Source of the DNA: Abiotrophia sp965245735
GTDB lineage: Bacteria; Bacillota; Bacilli; Lactobacillales; Aerococcaceae
NCBI GenBank assembly: GCA_965245735.1
Contig: CBDFAX010000006.1
Coordinates: 1-64,000 of the forward strand
Length of the DNA: 64,000 bases
Reading direction: 5' to 3'
Shown here: positions 34,590-42,711 of the stretch, piece by piece
Position numbering within the stretch: position 1 is the stretch's first letter
How the letters are laid out: each line of letters begins with the position of its first letter
The notes under the pieces: model-generated
Told to the model about the DNA's origin: nothing
The model's database searches: none
What the model saw: only the letters and a program-made list of their open reading frames with translations
Made by a program: the position numbers and the translations under genes

Positions 34590-34847
34590 ATGCAATCATT
34601 AGATGAAACCATCTTATTTAGCTTAGATGATCTCAATAAGCAGACCATTCGCGAAGTACTAGAGATTGTATTTAGCGCCCTAGAAGAAAAAGGGTATGAT
34701 GCAACCAACCAGATTGTGGGTTATCTCTTGTCAGGGGACCCAGCTTATATTCCACGTCACCGTGACGCCAGAAACTTAATTCGTCGTTATGAGCGCGATG
34801 AAATTGTGGAAGCCTTAGTCCGCTACTATGTCAAAGGAAATCGCTAA
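34590..34847 (+). CDS. ireB: IreB family regulatory phosphoprotein (UPF0297)
   Basis: Small 85-residue protein. In Enterococcus faecalis IreB is phosphorylated by the PASTA kinase IreK near its N terminus and modulates cephalosporin resistance. Here T7 (SLDETILF) is in the corresponding position, and DATNQIVGYLLSGDPAYIPRHRDARNLIRRYERDE is the family signature. GAGAGGA lies before the ATG. It is followed 3 nt later by ruvX and then the DUF1292 gene, the conserved three-gene order of Firmicutes. Confidence 0.93.
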   Translation: MQSLDETILFSLDDLNKQTIREVLEIVFSALEEKGYDATNQIVGYLLSGDPAYIPRHRDARNLIRRYERDEIVEALVRYYVKGNR

Positions 34848-34850
34848 ACC

Positions 34851-35279
34851 ATGCATAAACGTATTATGGGCTTGGACGTAGGATCTAAGACAGTAGGAGT
34901 GGCAGTGAGCGACTTAATGGGCTGGACAGCACAAGGTCTTGAAACTATTCGTATTGACGAAGCAGTAGGGGACTTAGGTTATGACCGTCTGCTGGAACTT
35001 ATTGACCAACACCAGGTTAAGGAACTTGTCATTGGTTTACCAAAGAATATGAACAATAGTCTGGGGCCAAGAGCAGAAGCCTCAATGGCCTATGGAGAGG
35101 GAATTAGTAAGTTAAGACCTGACCTGGTTATCCACTATCAGGATGAACGCCTTACCACTTCGCAAGCAGAACGTATGCTTGTGACGGAGGGCAATGTCAG
35201 CCGCAAGAAACGTAAGCAAGTCATTGATAAGCTAGCTGCGGTCATTATCCTACAGAATTATTTAGATCGAATTAATTAA
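34851..35279 (+). CDS. ruvX: YqgF/RuvX family nuclease
   Basis: RNase H-fold nuclease of 142 residues, proposed as a Holliday junction resolvase and involved in 16S rRNA 5'-end processing in some bacteria. Motifs: MGLDVGSKTVGVAVSD (catalytic aspartate), ELVIGLPKNMNNSLGPRA and YQDERLTTSQAERML, ending VIDKLAAVIILQNYLD. It starts 3 nt after ireB. Confidence 0.93.
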   Translation: MHKRIMGLDVGSKTVGVAVSDLMGWTAQGLETIRIDEAVGDLGYDRLLELIDQHQVKELVIGLPKNMNNSLGPRAEASMAYGEGISKLRPDLVIHYQDERLTTSQAERMLVTEGNVSRKKRKQVIDKLAAVIILQNYLDRIN

Positions 35280-35295
35280 GGAAGGGGGCATAGCT

Positions 35296-35622
35296 ATGCC
35301 ACACGAACACGACCACCATCACGATCATGATCATCATCATGACCACGACCACCACGAACATATTACCATTGTGGATGAGAACGGCAATGAGGCCTTATAT
35401 GAAATCCTCTTTACCTTCGAATCTGAAGATTATGGTAAGAACTACGTCATTCTCTACCCAGCGGGTGCTATTGACGATGAGGACGTGGAACTTCAAGCTT
35501 ACTCATTTACGGAAGGCGAGGACGGGCAGTCCGGTGAATTATTGCCGATCGAAGATGAGAAAGAATGGGATATGGTTGAGGAAGTCCTCAATACCTTCTT
35601 AGACGAAGAAGGCAATTTCTAA
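35296..35622 (+). CDS. DUF1292 (UPF0473) protein with His-rich N terminus
   Basis: A 108-residue protein of unknown function, normally the third gene after ireB and ruvX. The conserved core is ALYEILFTFESEDYGKNYVILYPAG. In front of it is a tract in which 13 of the first 22 residues are histidine, alternating with aspartate, which should bind metals such as zinc or nickel. AGGAAGGGGG precedes the ATG. The acidic C terminus (VLNTFLDEEGNF) is typical. A terminator ends the operon. Confidence 0.88.
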   Translation: MPHEHDHHHDHDHHHDHDHHEHITIVDENGNEALYEILFTFESEDYGKNYVILYPAGAIDDEDVELQAYSFTEGEDGQSGELLPIEDEKEWDMVEEVLNTFLDEEGNF

Positions 35623-35627
35623 GCTAA

Positions 35628-35661
35628 CAAAAAAGGGAGTCATTATGACTCCCTTTTTTTG
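35628..35661 (+). terminator. Terminator after the ireB-ruvX-DUF1292 operon
   Basis: AAAAAAGGGAGTCAT pairs with ATGACTCCCTTTTTT; the A-tract makes it potentially bidirectional. A second, minus-strand hairpin (GAGGGCTAGGATTACTCC-like) lies at about 35690-35718. Confidence 0.9.
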
Positions 35662-35689
35662 TAGTTAGCAAAGCAAGAAGTGAAAAAAG

Positions 35690-35718
35690 AAGAGGGCTAG
35701 GAGTAATCCTAGCCCTCT
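35690..35718 (-). terminator. Terminator of the secreted protein gene
   Basis: On the minus strand AGAGGGCTAGG pairs with CCTAGCCCTCT around ATTACT and is followed by TCTTTTTTC. Confidence 0.8.
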
Positions 35719-35732
35719 AGTAAATGGTAATA

Positions 35733-37706
35733 TTAGTTACTCCATTCAATTGGACGAGAGTTTAATTCTTCAATCAAAGATTCATATGAAGCTGTTGTAG
35801 CAGACTCGTCGTCTTGTGCTGGTAATGGTTGGAAACCATCGTTTGCTGCTCCACCATCAGCTGATTCGTTGATGGTAATCTTCCAGTAGTAGGTGCTGTC
35901 TGCTTTTTGTAATAAGGAAACAGAACCAGAAACTGCACGTGAGCTTAATAAGGTTTGAGCGTGTGCATTACCTAAGAATTTGTTTACAACGTCAGAAGGA
36001 GACGCAGTTGCACGAGCTACCATACCGCTAGAATCCCAGTTCTTCAAGAGACCTTTGAGGGCTTCTTGACCAGCTGAGTAGCTTGCATCGTCCCAAGTCA
36101 AGGCAGGTAAGCCTTTAGAGGTACGAGCTTGGTTGATTAAGGCAAAGGCTTCTTTAGCCTTGTCCATGTCTTCGTAACCGTACTCAGAATTTTCGTCTTG
36201 TGCAATACCTTCTACTTCGTAGACGTAGTTGACATAGCCCCATTCGTATTCTTCTTTACCGGTGCTAGTAATCTTAGCTTCTAAGATGTAACGGCCACCC
36301 CAAGCGCCTGCAGCGTTACCTTTGAGTTTGTCTTCATCTTCAACAGAGTAGGTTACTTTTAAGTCGTAACCATAGTTATCTTTGAAGACGTGGTTAACTT
36401 TGGATAAAACATACTTCTTGAATTCTTCAGTGTTGCTGAATGGAAGAGGATCGCCTGCTTTACCTTTACCTACAATGATATCAGAGTAGAGTTTAGGAGA
36501 GACAGTTTCATCGTAAGTGTAGCCGTACTCGTCACTGTTGTTTGGATTTTCGTGAACGCCTGATTCAAAACCTGGGTCACCTGGCCAGTAGCCTTCACCG
36601 TGAAGGAACCATCTACCCTTATCCCATGTCCACCAGTAAATGTCCTTACCATCTTTGTCTCTTTCAACAAAGTAGTGTTTACCATTGACATAGCTGTAAC
36701 GTGGGTCGTTGTAGACTTTAGGGTTAGTAGGTGAGCCTGGAGGGTATTCAGCAGTTCTTACACGAGCATAACCTTCGCGAGGGATAGGGTATTCGCTACC
36801 GCTCCATACAGAAGAGATATCTGTAGATTCGCTAGTTGAAGTTGGATCTGGGTAAGATAATTGGCTGCTTGAAGAGCTTTCAGCACTTGAACTGCTTGAG
36901 CTGTTAAAGTCAAAGTCGCTGTGTGATTCTTCTGAAGAAGATTCTTCAAGACCAGGGAAGATGTTTTCAGCTGATGATGAAGAAGATGCTTCAGATGAAA
37001 CAGAAGAAGATTCTGATGAAGACTCAGAAGATACTTCAGATGAAACAGAAGAAGACTCTGATGAAGATTCAGAAGATGCTTCAGATGAAATAGAAGAAGA
37101 TTCAGAAGAAGACTCAGAAGATGCTTCAGATGAAACAGAAGATGATTCAGAAGAAGATTCTGATGAAGAGTTATCTTCCTCTTCTAAAGGTACCCATTGG
37201 TTGTTTTCCCATACTAGGTATTTATTGTCGCTAGTCAATTTGTAGTAGCGACCGTTGTAGTAGAAGTAGTCATTAGAGGTAGACTCTTCAACGTAACGTA
37301 CCCATTGACCATTGCTGTAGTAGTAAGTTACGTTGTTGCGGTCGGTATACCAGTAACGACCATTATAATAAGTAATTCGACGAGTCGAGTTGTTGTTGTA
37401 GTTATAACCGTAGTCATAGTTGTAACCATAGTAGTAGTTATTGTAGCCATTACCGTAGTTATAGCCATAGTAATAGTTGTTATAACCATTGTTGTAGTTA
37501 TTGTAACCATAGTTCCAATAGTTGTTGCGATAATTACTGTAGTTGTTGTAGCCGTAGTTCCAGTAATTGTTGCGGGTGTTATAGCTACGAGAGCTGTTGT
37601 AGCTATAATAGTTGTTCCGCGAACGAGCCGCAGAAACTTCTGAGTTAGTAGCAGTGGCTGTTAATAAGGCTGCAGCCGCTAACCCAAAAAGAAGTTTTTT
37701 CTTCAT
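35733..37706 (-). CDS. Secreted Tyr/Asn- and Ser-rich protein with CAP-like C terminus
   Basis: Not a recognised family as a whole. The 657-residue protein has a signal peptide (1-26, cleavage after VSA), a Tyr/Asn/Gly-rich tract (about 32-107), two related modules of the form YYNGR-Y...NGQW/NNQWV (112-138 and 147-174), a Ser/Glu tract (180-292) with four exact-period 15-residue repeats, a third module (338-368, YVNGKHYFV...WDKGRWFL), a globular part (about 400-500), and a region 517-615 like a degenerate CAP/SCP domain (AFALINQARTSKGLPALTWDD). The usual CAP histidines are not kept. There is no LPXTG anchor, so it is secreted or held by its low-complexity parts. GAGGGG precedes the ATG. A wall-associated or matrix role is inferred. 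Confidence 0.75.
   Translation of the reverse strand: MKKKLLFGLAAAALLTATATNSEVSAARSRNNYYSYNSSRSYNTRNNYWNYGYNNYSNYRNNYWNYGYNNYNNGYNNYYYGYNYGNGYNNYYYGYNYDYGYNYNNNSTRRITYYNGRYWYTDRNNVTYYYSNGQWVRYVEESTSNDYFYYNGRYYKLTSDNKYLVWENNQWVPLEEEDNSSSESSSESSSVSSEASSESSSESSSISSEASSESSSESSSVSSEVSSESSSESSSVSSEASSSSSAENIFPGLEESSSEESHSDFDFNSSSSSSAESSSSSQLSYPDPTSTSESTDISSVWSGSEYPIPREGYARVRTAEYPPGSPTNPKVYNDPRYSYVNGKHYFVERDKDGKDIYWWTWDKGRWFLHGEGYWPGDPGFESGVHENPNNSDEYGYTYDETVSPKLYSDIIVGKGKAGDPLPFSNTEEFKKYVLSKVNHVFKDNYGYDLKVTYSVEDEDKLKGNAAGAWGGRYILEAKITSTGKEEYEWGYVNYVYEVEGIAQDENSEYGYEDMDKAKEAFALINQARTSKGLPALTWDDASYSAGQEALKGLLKNWDSSGMVARATASPSDVVNKFLGNAHAQTLLSSRAVSGSVSLLQKADSTYYWKITINESADGGAANDGFQPLPAQDDESATTASYESLIEELNSRPIEWSN
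36987..37166 (-). repeat. Four tandem 45-bp coding repeats
   Basis: Residues 181-240 of the secreted protein are four 15-residue units of the type SSESSSESSSVSSEA, differing only at one or two positions (V/I, A/V). The DNA repeat is in frame, so gain or loss of units would change the length of the Ser stalk. Confidence 0.9.
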
Positions 37707-37841
37707 AGGTAGTTTCCCCTCTCAATATAGAGTTTTTTTATATGTTGGTCGTCCTGCCGAGAAAACCAAAGCCAATGAACGCCCCTAACATTTTTGTGTC
37801 CAATGTTTCAGTTTCAATACGGATTTCCAACACTGTAGACG

Positions 37842-37870
37842 ATTATAGCAAAAATAAAATTCAAAGACAA
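37842..37870 (-). promoter_or_regulatory. Promoter of the secreted protein gene
   Basis: On the minus strand TTGTCT (37865-37870), 17-nt spacer, perfect TATAAT (37842-37847). It leaves a leader of about 130 nt, long for a simple gene. Confidence 0.65.
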
Positions 37871-38161
37871 ATATAGTTTGATGAAAATTTTAAATTTAGA
37901 ATTAGAAAATGGTTAATAAAAACAAGAACCCTATATTATCAATAGGGAAGGGTTTGTTAAAAATCCGAAATATACGAAAATTGCTAACTTTATTATACAT
38001 CAAAAATCTCGAATCCGAGGTATTACTTTATTGAACTATGAAATATTTTGATATTCAAACTATTTTATTGACCTCTTCCTTGTCTATCCTTGGTTTACAA
38101 ATAAAAGGAAGTAGCTTAACCGACTTGTAAAGGGATAATAATGGCTATTTAACAGAAAAAT

Positions 38162-38170
38162 TGATATAAT
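38162..38170 (+). promoter_or_regulatory. Extended -10 promoter of mltG
   Basis: TGATATAAT gives a TG extension plus perfect TATAAT at 38165-38170. No good -35 is seen. Confidence 0.6.
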
Positions 38171-38215
38171 GCATAGGATATATTGAATCTATCACATAGC
38201 GAAGGAGGTTCCTCA

Positions 38216-39391
38216 GTGAAAGTAGATTGGGACAAAGTCAAACAAGATGCAGAACTTAAGGAAGATCATCAAGTAAAAGAAGAATTGATGACCCAACGCA
38301 TCGTCAAATACATTATCTTAGGATTAGTAGCCTTAGCCTTAGTTGTAGGTTTAGGTTGCTTCTGGTACTATAACGATTCCCTAAAGGCAGTTAACAACCA
38401 AAAGACAGAGACTGTGCAAGTAACCATTCCGATTGGCTCTAGCAGTAAGGACATTGCGCGTTTACTTAAGTCTCAAGGCTTGATTAAGAATGCCGATATC
38501 TTTAGCTTCTATATGAAGGCCAAAAGTGTCAATGGTCTCCAAGCCGGTCACTATGACTTAAGTCCTTCCATGGATGCAGATACCATTATTGCAACCCTTC
38601 AAAAGGGTGGTAAACCGATTGAAGTCGATGTGGATACCAAGCTAACCGTTGTTGAAGGTATGCAACTGGAACAAATTGCCCAAATGGTGGAAGAAAACAC
38701 CCCGATTAAGGCTGCAGATTTCTTAGCAACTGCTAATGATGCTAGCTTCATCGAAGAGTTAAAATCTCAATATCCGAGCTTAATTTCAGGTTTGGATGGG
38801 GTAGAAGGGCTCAAATATAAGTTAGAAGGTTACCTCTATCCGGCAACCTATGACTATATCGCTGGTACCAATGTTAAAGACCTGATTAAACAAATGGTCG
38901 GCAAGATGAACCTTGAATACCAAAAACTCAAGGAAGATATGGGTAATACCAACTTGACCTTCCATCAAATTTTGACCTTAGCTTCTATTATAGAGAAGGA
39001 AGGGGTCACGGATGAAGACCGTAAGCTCATTTCGGGTGTCTTCTATAACCGTATGAACAACGATATGCCACTGCAATCCGATATTACGGTCCTCTATGCC
39101 TTAGGTGAACATAAGGAACTGGTGACCATTAAAGATACTGAAGTGGATTCACCTTATAACCTATATAAACATGTTGGCTTAGGACCAGGGCCTTACAATA
39201 GTCCAAGCCTCAGCGCCATCCAAGCTGCCATTTACCCAACAGCATCTGATTACTTCTACTTTGTCGCAGATATCGAGACCGGGAATGTCTACTATGCGAC
39301 CACCTTGGAAGAGCATGAAGCTTTGGTAGCTAAGTATGTCAATAAGAACAGCAGTCAAGAATCTAGCGTATCATCTAGTCAAGCAGAATAA
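38216..39391 (+). CDS. mltG: Endolytic murein transglycosylase MltG
   Basis: Membrane enzyme that cleaves nascent glycan strands and sets their length. The 391-residue protein has one membrane helix (30-50), a LysM-like module (about 68-131, VTIPIGSSSKDIARLLKSQGL) and the YceG catalytic domain with the glutamate near residue 260 (ASIIEKEGV) and the LQSDITVLYALG and NLYKHVGLGPGPYNSPS motifs. The start is a GTG at 38216, 7 nt after AAGGAGG; the frame upstream has no site. The C terminus has a short Ser-rich tail. udk follows 23 nt later. Confidence 0.95.
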   Translation: MKVDWDKVKQDAELKEDHQVKEELMTQRIVKYIILGLVALALVVGLGCFWYYNDSLKAVNNQKTETVQVTIPIGSSSKDIARLLKSQGLIKNADIFSFYMKAKSVNGLQAGHYDLSPSMDADTIIATLQKGGKPIEVDVDTKLTVVEGMQLEQIAQMVEENTPIKAADFLATANDASFIEELKSQYPSLISGLDGVEGLKYKLEGYLYPATYDYIAGTNVKDLIKQMVGKMNLEYQKLKEDMGNTNLTFHQILTLASIIEKEGVTDEDRKLISGVFYNRMNNDMPLQSDITVLYALGEHKELVTIKDTEVDSPYNLYKHVGLGPGPYNSPSLSAIQAAIYPTASDYFYFVADIETGNVYYATTLEEHEALVAKYVNKNSSQESSVSSSQAE

Positions 39392-39414
39392 GAATAGAAT
39401 GAGGGGAAAATAGT

Positions 39415-40065
39415 ATGTCAAATCGTCCGATTGTAATTGGCGTAACCGGGGGGTCCGGGAGTGGAAAATCCAGCGTTAGTATGAAACTCATGGAGATTTT
39501 CGCCGATTTATCTGTCATGATGCTCCAACATGACTTCTACTATAAGGACCAATCGCACCTACCTTTTGAAGAAAGACTTAAAACCAACTATGACCATCCA
39601 TTGGCTTTTGACACGGATTTATTCGTGGCCGATCTTAATCGTCTCTTAGAGGGGCAAGCCATCGATAAGCCGGTTTATGACTTTGCCAACCACACGCGTA
39701 GCAGTGAAGTCATTCATCAAGAATCTAAGGATGTCATTATCGTGGAAGGAATCCTCATTCTGGAAGATCCGCGCCTGCGCGACTTGATGGATATTAAGGT
39801 CTATGTTGATACCGATGATGATATTCGTTTGGCTCGTCGAATTCTCCGCGATATTAAAGAGCGTGGCCGTTCAGTAGAATCGGTTATTAACCAATATGTG
39901 GACGTGGTTAAGCCAATGCACCACCAATTTATTGAGCCAACCAAGCGTTACGCCGATATTATTGTCCCAGAAGGGGGCTATAACCAAGTGGCGATTGATC
40001 TTTTAGCCACCAAGATTCATTCTATTCTACAAGGCAAGGCTCTCGAAGCCAAACAAGAAGCCTAA
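39415..40065 (+). CDS. udk: Uridine kinase
   Basis: Phosphorylates uridine and cytidine for pyrimidine salvage. The 216-residue protein has the P-loop GVTGGSGSGKSSVS, the QHDFYYKDQSHLPFEER segment, NYDHPLAFD, and IVEGILILEDPRLRDLMD with RRILRDIKERGRS. The usual mltG/udk/greA order of Firmicutes is kept. It shares the mltG transcript. Confidence 0.96.
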   Translation: MSNRPIVIGVTGGSGSGKSSVSMKLMEIFADLSVMMLQHDFYYKDQSHLPFEERLKTNYDHPLAFDTDLFVADLNRLLEGQAIDKPVYDFANHTRSSEVIHQESKDVIIVEGILILEDPRLRDLMDIKVYVDTDDDIRLARRILRDIKERGRSVESVINQYVDVVKPMHHQFIEPTKRYADIIVPEGGYNQVAIDLLATKIHSILQGKALEAKQEA

Positions 40066-40111
40066 GCAAAAGATGCTCTATAAATTTTTATGCCTAACTG
40101 TCAAATTATGA

Positions 40112-40140
40112 TTGCTAAATGACCAAGATAGTGTTATATT
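40112..40140 (+). promoter_or_regulatory. Promoter upstream of the greA leader
   Basis: TTGCTA at 40112-40117, 17-nt spacer, TATATT at 40135-40140. The predicted start is near 40147, before the hairpin. Confidence 0.65.
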
Positions 40141-40163
40141 ATTTCTGTTCTGACAGAGGCAAG

Positions 40164-40212
40164 ACCGAGTGAGTTGGCTTAAGGCCAATTCGCTCGTGTT
40201 CTTTTGTTTCTC
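40164..40212 (+). terminator. Hairpin with T-rich tail in the greA leader
   Basis: CGAGTGAGTTGGC at 40166-40178 pairs over 13 bp with GCCAATTCGCTCG at 40184-40196, followed by TGTTCTTTTGTTTCT. It lies after the promoter at 40112 and before greA, so besides ending the udk transcript it may attenuate greA. Confidence 0.8.
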
Positions 40213-40262
40213 CTAGGGGACGAGAAGCAACTATCCATTAAAAATAAGGAGTTAAGACGTAT

Positions 40263-40742
40263 ATGGAAGAAAAAGTATACCCAATGACCCTGGAAGGGAA
40301 AGCCAAATTAGAGGCTGAATTGGAAGATTTAAAAGTTAATAAACGTAAGGAGATTATCGAGCGTATTAAGATTGCCCGTTCATACGGTGACTTATCTGAA
40401 AACTCAGAGTACGATGCAGCCAAGGACGAACAAGCCTTCGTTGAAGGCCGCATCTCTGTCATTGAGAAAATGATTCGTTTTGCGCAAATCATTGATGATC
40501 GTGATGTGGCAGATGATGTAGTAACCTTAGGTCGTACGGTAAGCTTCATTGAATTGCCAGGTAGTGACGAAGAGTCGTATACCATTGTGGGTTCTGCTGA
40601 AGCTGATCCTTTGGAAGCCAAGATTTCTAATGATTCACCAATTGCTAAGGCAATCATTGGTAAGAAATTAGGGGATGTCGTAACAGTGGAAACACCAGGC
40701 GGATCTTTTGACTTGAAGATTACCAAAATCGAGAAAAATTAA
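40263..40742 (+). CDS. greA: Transcription elongation factor GreA
   Basis: Rescues backtracked RNA polymerase by stimulating transcript cleavage. The 159-residue protein has the N-terminal coiled coil (MTLEGKAKLEAELEDLKVNK) with the acidic tip DLSENSEYDAAKDEQAFVEGRI and the C-terminal FKBP-like domain (SPIAKAIIGKKLGDVVTVETPGG-like). The AAGGAG site lies 11 nt before the ATG, a little far. The leader hairpin suggests attenuated expression. Confidence 0.97.
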   Translation: MEEKVYPMTLEGKAKLEAELEDLKVNKRKEIIERIKIARSYGDLSENSEYDAAKDEQAFVEGRISVIEKMIRFAQIIDDRDVADDVVTLGRTVSFIELPGSDEESYTIVGSAEADPLEAKISNDSPIAKAIIGKKLGDVVTVETPGGSFDLKITKIEKN

Positions 40743-40748
40743 CTTGCT

Positions 40749-40784
40749 TAGAGGCTAGTATGAGATGCTAGCCTCTTTTCTTTA
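40749..40784 (+). terminator. Terminator after greA
   Basis: AGAGGCTAG pairs with CTAGCCTCT across TATGAGATG and is followed by TTTCTTT. Confidence 0.9.
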
Positions 40785-40829
40785 TGCCGAATTATGGAGC
40801 AACTTTTCCTAGGGGATGGGGGTTAAGGG

Positions 40830-40858
40830 TTTTCCTATGGCTTAAAATTGTTTATAAT
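40830..40858 (+). promoter_or_regulatory. Promoter of liaFSR
   Basis: TTTTCC at 40830-40835, 17-nt spacer, perfect TATAAT at 40853-40858. The weak -35 would fit an activated (LiaR-dependent) promoter. Confidence 0.55.
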
Positions 40859-40891
40859 AAGAAGCGTAAGCTAAGAAAGGAGGGCGGACAG

Positions 40892-41644
40892 ATGATTGCT
40901 TTTTTAAAGCGCCATATTTTCCAGATTTTGGCTTTGGCTGGGACAGCCTTGGTCTTTGAACTCATGGGGCGGGGAGTCACCTTTCTATTGTTTTTAGGCA
41001 GCCTAGTCTTGCTAGTCGCAAGTGTCTACATCCCCATCGGAATTTTTAGGGGCATGACCTTGGTTTTGGCCTTGACTAGTTTCTTCGTAGCCATTTTTAT
41101 GACTCAGTCTATCTGGTTAGTGCTCATGGTCTTAGTGCTCTTTTACTGGCTCTTCCGGGGATCTAACGGCAATGAGTTCCTAGTTTGGGGAGAGTCGCTA
41201 CTCCATCCCTTCGGTGGTGCCAAGGAAGCCTATCATGGGGTTAAGTTAATTCAACCTCAGAGTGGCCAGCGGACCCTAATCAAGCGTGAATCCCTGATCG
41301 CCTCTATGGAATCTAAAACCAACTATTATGAATGGGATGATATCAATATTGTTTTCTTAGGGGGGAGCTCCATTGTCGACTTGGGCAATACCCTCCTACC
41401 ACCGGAACAATCGACCATTGTCATTCGTAAATTATTTGGCCGTACGCGGCTGATTATTCCGCGTGACGTAGGTTTCCGGCTCAATATCTCAGCTGTATCA
41501 GGTGCGGTGGTCTTCGAGAACCAAAGCTATTCCTTAGTAGGGGAAAACTTTCGTTGGGAGACTGCAGGATATGCCGCAACGCCACGTCGTCTCAATATCA
41601 TGATTTCTGTTGGCTTTGGTGAAGTGGAGGTGATTGTGCTATGA
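40892..41644 (+). CDS. liaF: LiaF-type membrane regulator
   Basis: Membrane protein that holds the LiaS kinase inactive until the envelope is stressed (LiaF in Bacillus, VraT in Staphylococcus). The 250 residues give three or four N-terminal membrane helices and a conserved C-terminal beta domain (VFLGGSSIVDLGNTLLPP, RLIIPRDVGFRLNISAVSG, NIMISVGFGEVEVIVL). The ATG at 40892 is 8 nt after AAGGAGG; the frame runs 108 nt further up over the promoter and is rejected. The last four bases overlap liaS. Confidence 0.92.
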   Translation: MIAFLKRHIFQILALAGTALVFELMGRGVTFLLFLGSLVLLVASVYIPIGIFRGMTLVLALTSFFVAIFMTQSIWLVLMVLVLFYWLFRGSNGNEFLVWGESLLHPFGGAKEAYHGVKLIQPQSGQRTLIKRESLIASMESKTNYYEWDDINIVFLGGSSIVDLGNTLLPPEQSTIVIRKLFGRTRLIIPRDVGFRLNISAVSGAVVFENQSYSLVGENFRWETAGYAATPRRLNIMISVGFGEVEVIVL

Positions 41645-42699
41645 ACCTACATTTATGGCGCCGTCTCTTCCTCTATCAACTCTTGGTTAATTTGGCCATT
41701 ACAAGCATTATGGTGGGTCTTCAAGTCTACGTCTTCCAGACCATGAGTTTGGCTAGTCTCTGGGAGTTGACCTGGTTCCAAATTCCATTTTATCTGGTCT
41801 TAGTAGGGGCTAATTTCAGTATTGCCCTGGTAGTATCAGGCTTCCTGACTTTCTTCCTCAGTGGCCCTTATGAAGAGCTTCGGGCTAAGATTAATTGGCT
41901 TTTGTTAGGAAAATATCAGCATCCTATTTTTAAGGATTCTGGCAAGGGGCTGCACGCCTGGTACGATTATAGTGGTGTGGTTTCATCGGATCTCAACCGT
42001 ATCCGTGACAAGCTCGTCCAGCTGTCTAGAGACCTGCAGGATTTTGCTGCTTCCCCAACCTTCGTAGGGGAAGAAACCAAGGAAGAAATTATCGAGACTG
42101 AACGCCATCGTATTGCGCGGGAGCTCCATGATTCGGTAAGTCAGCAGCTCTTTGCAGCCACCATGATGCTTTCAGCCATCAAAGACCAAGAGCAGGTTGA
42201 GATTGCAGAACCTATCCGCCAACAAATTATTCGGGTCGATAAGGTCATTGCGACGGCTCAAATTGAGATGCGAGCCCTCTTATTACATTTGAGACCGATT
42301 GGATTAGAAGATCGGTCCCTTAAGCAGGGGATTGAACAGTTACTACTTGAGCTCAAAACCAAGATTCCGACGACGATTGTCTGGGACTTGGCCGATGTGC
42401 GCTTGGAATCCGGTATTGAGGACCATCTCTTCCGCATTGTACAAGAAGCTATTTCTAATACCTTAAGACACGCTAGAGCTAACCGTCTGGAGGTCTACCT
42501 CCAGGTGGATGAGAGCTCGGCTCAACTCAAGGTTGTGGATGATGGCCTAGGTTTTGACATGGATAAGGCTGACAAGATCGGATCCTATGGTTTGCGTAAT
42601 ATTCGAGAACGGGTGACCAATCTTGGGGGCGAGTGTAAGATTCTCAGTATGACAGGTAAGGGGACTGTTCTGGATATCTCCCTGCCTATTAGATTTTAA
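41641..42699 (+). CDS. liaS: Envelope-stress sensor histidine kinase LiaS
   Basis: NarL-group sensor kinase with 352 residues: two N-terminal membrane helices joined by a short loop (intramembrane sensing), a HAMP-like linker, the dimerisation/phosphoacceptor domain with H163 in RIARELHDSVSQQLF, and the HATPase domain (QEAISNTLRHARA, DDGLGFD, GSYGLRNIRERV). It starts by a 4-nt ATGA overlap with liaF. It should phosphorylate LiaR. Confidence 0.95.
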   Translation: MNLHLWRRLFLYQLLVNLAITSIMVGLQVYVFQTMSLASLWELTWFQIPFYLVLVGANFSIALVVSGFLTFFLSGPYEELRAKINWLLLGKYQHPIFKDSGKGLHAWYDYSGVVSSDLNRIRDKLVQLSRDLQDFAASPTFVGEETKEEIIETERHRIARELHDSVSQQLFAATMMLSAIKDQEQVEIAEPIRQQIIRVDKVIATAQIEMRALLLHLRPIGLEDRSLKQGIEQLLLELKTKIPTTIVWDLADVRLESGIEDHLFRIVQEAISNTLRHARANRLEVYLQVDESSAQLKVVDDGLGFDMDKADKIGSYGLRNIRERVTNLGGECKILSMTGKGTVLDISLPIRF

Positions 42700-42711
42700 G
42701 GAGGTAAGTAG

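Larger units (their letters stand above)
37707..38215. other. 509-bp non-coding gap
   Basis: An AT-rich stretch between divergent genes. It holds the leader and promoter of the secreted protein gene on the left and the extended -10 promoter of mltG on the right. A dyad CCCTAT-N7-ATAGGG is centred near 37938, inside longer flanking ACAAGAACCC/GGGTTTGT arms. No open frame with a ribosome binding site and no recognisable RNA family was seen. Confidence 0.6.

Noticed and set aside
36987..37166. Regular 45-bp repeats that could suggest a CRISPR array
   Set aside because: The units are directly adjacent without unique spacers and are in frame in a coding sequence.
36961..37643. Open frames on the plus strand opposite the secreted protein gene (Asp/Glu-rich and Val/Ile-rich)
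   Set aside because: They are mirror images of the Ser-rich and Tyr/Asn-rich codons, have no ribosome binding sites and no protein-like composition.
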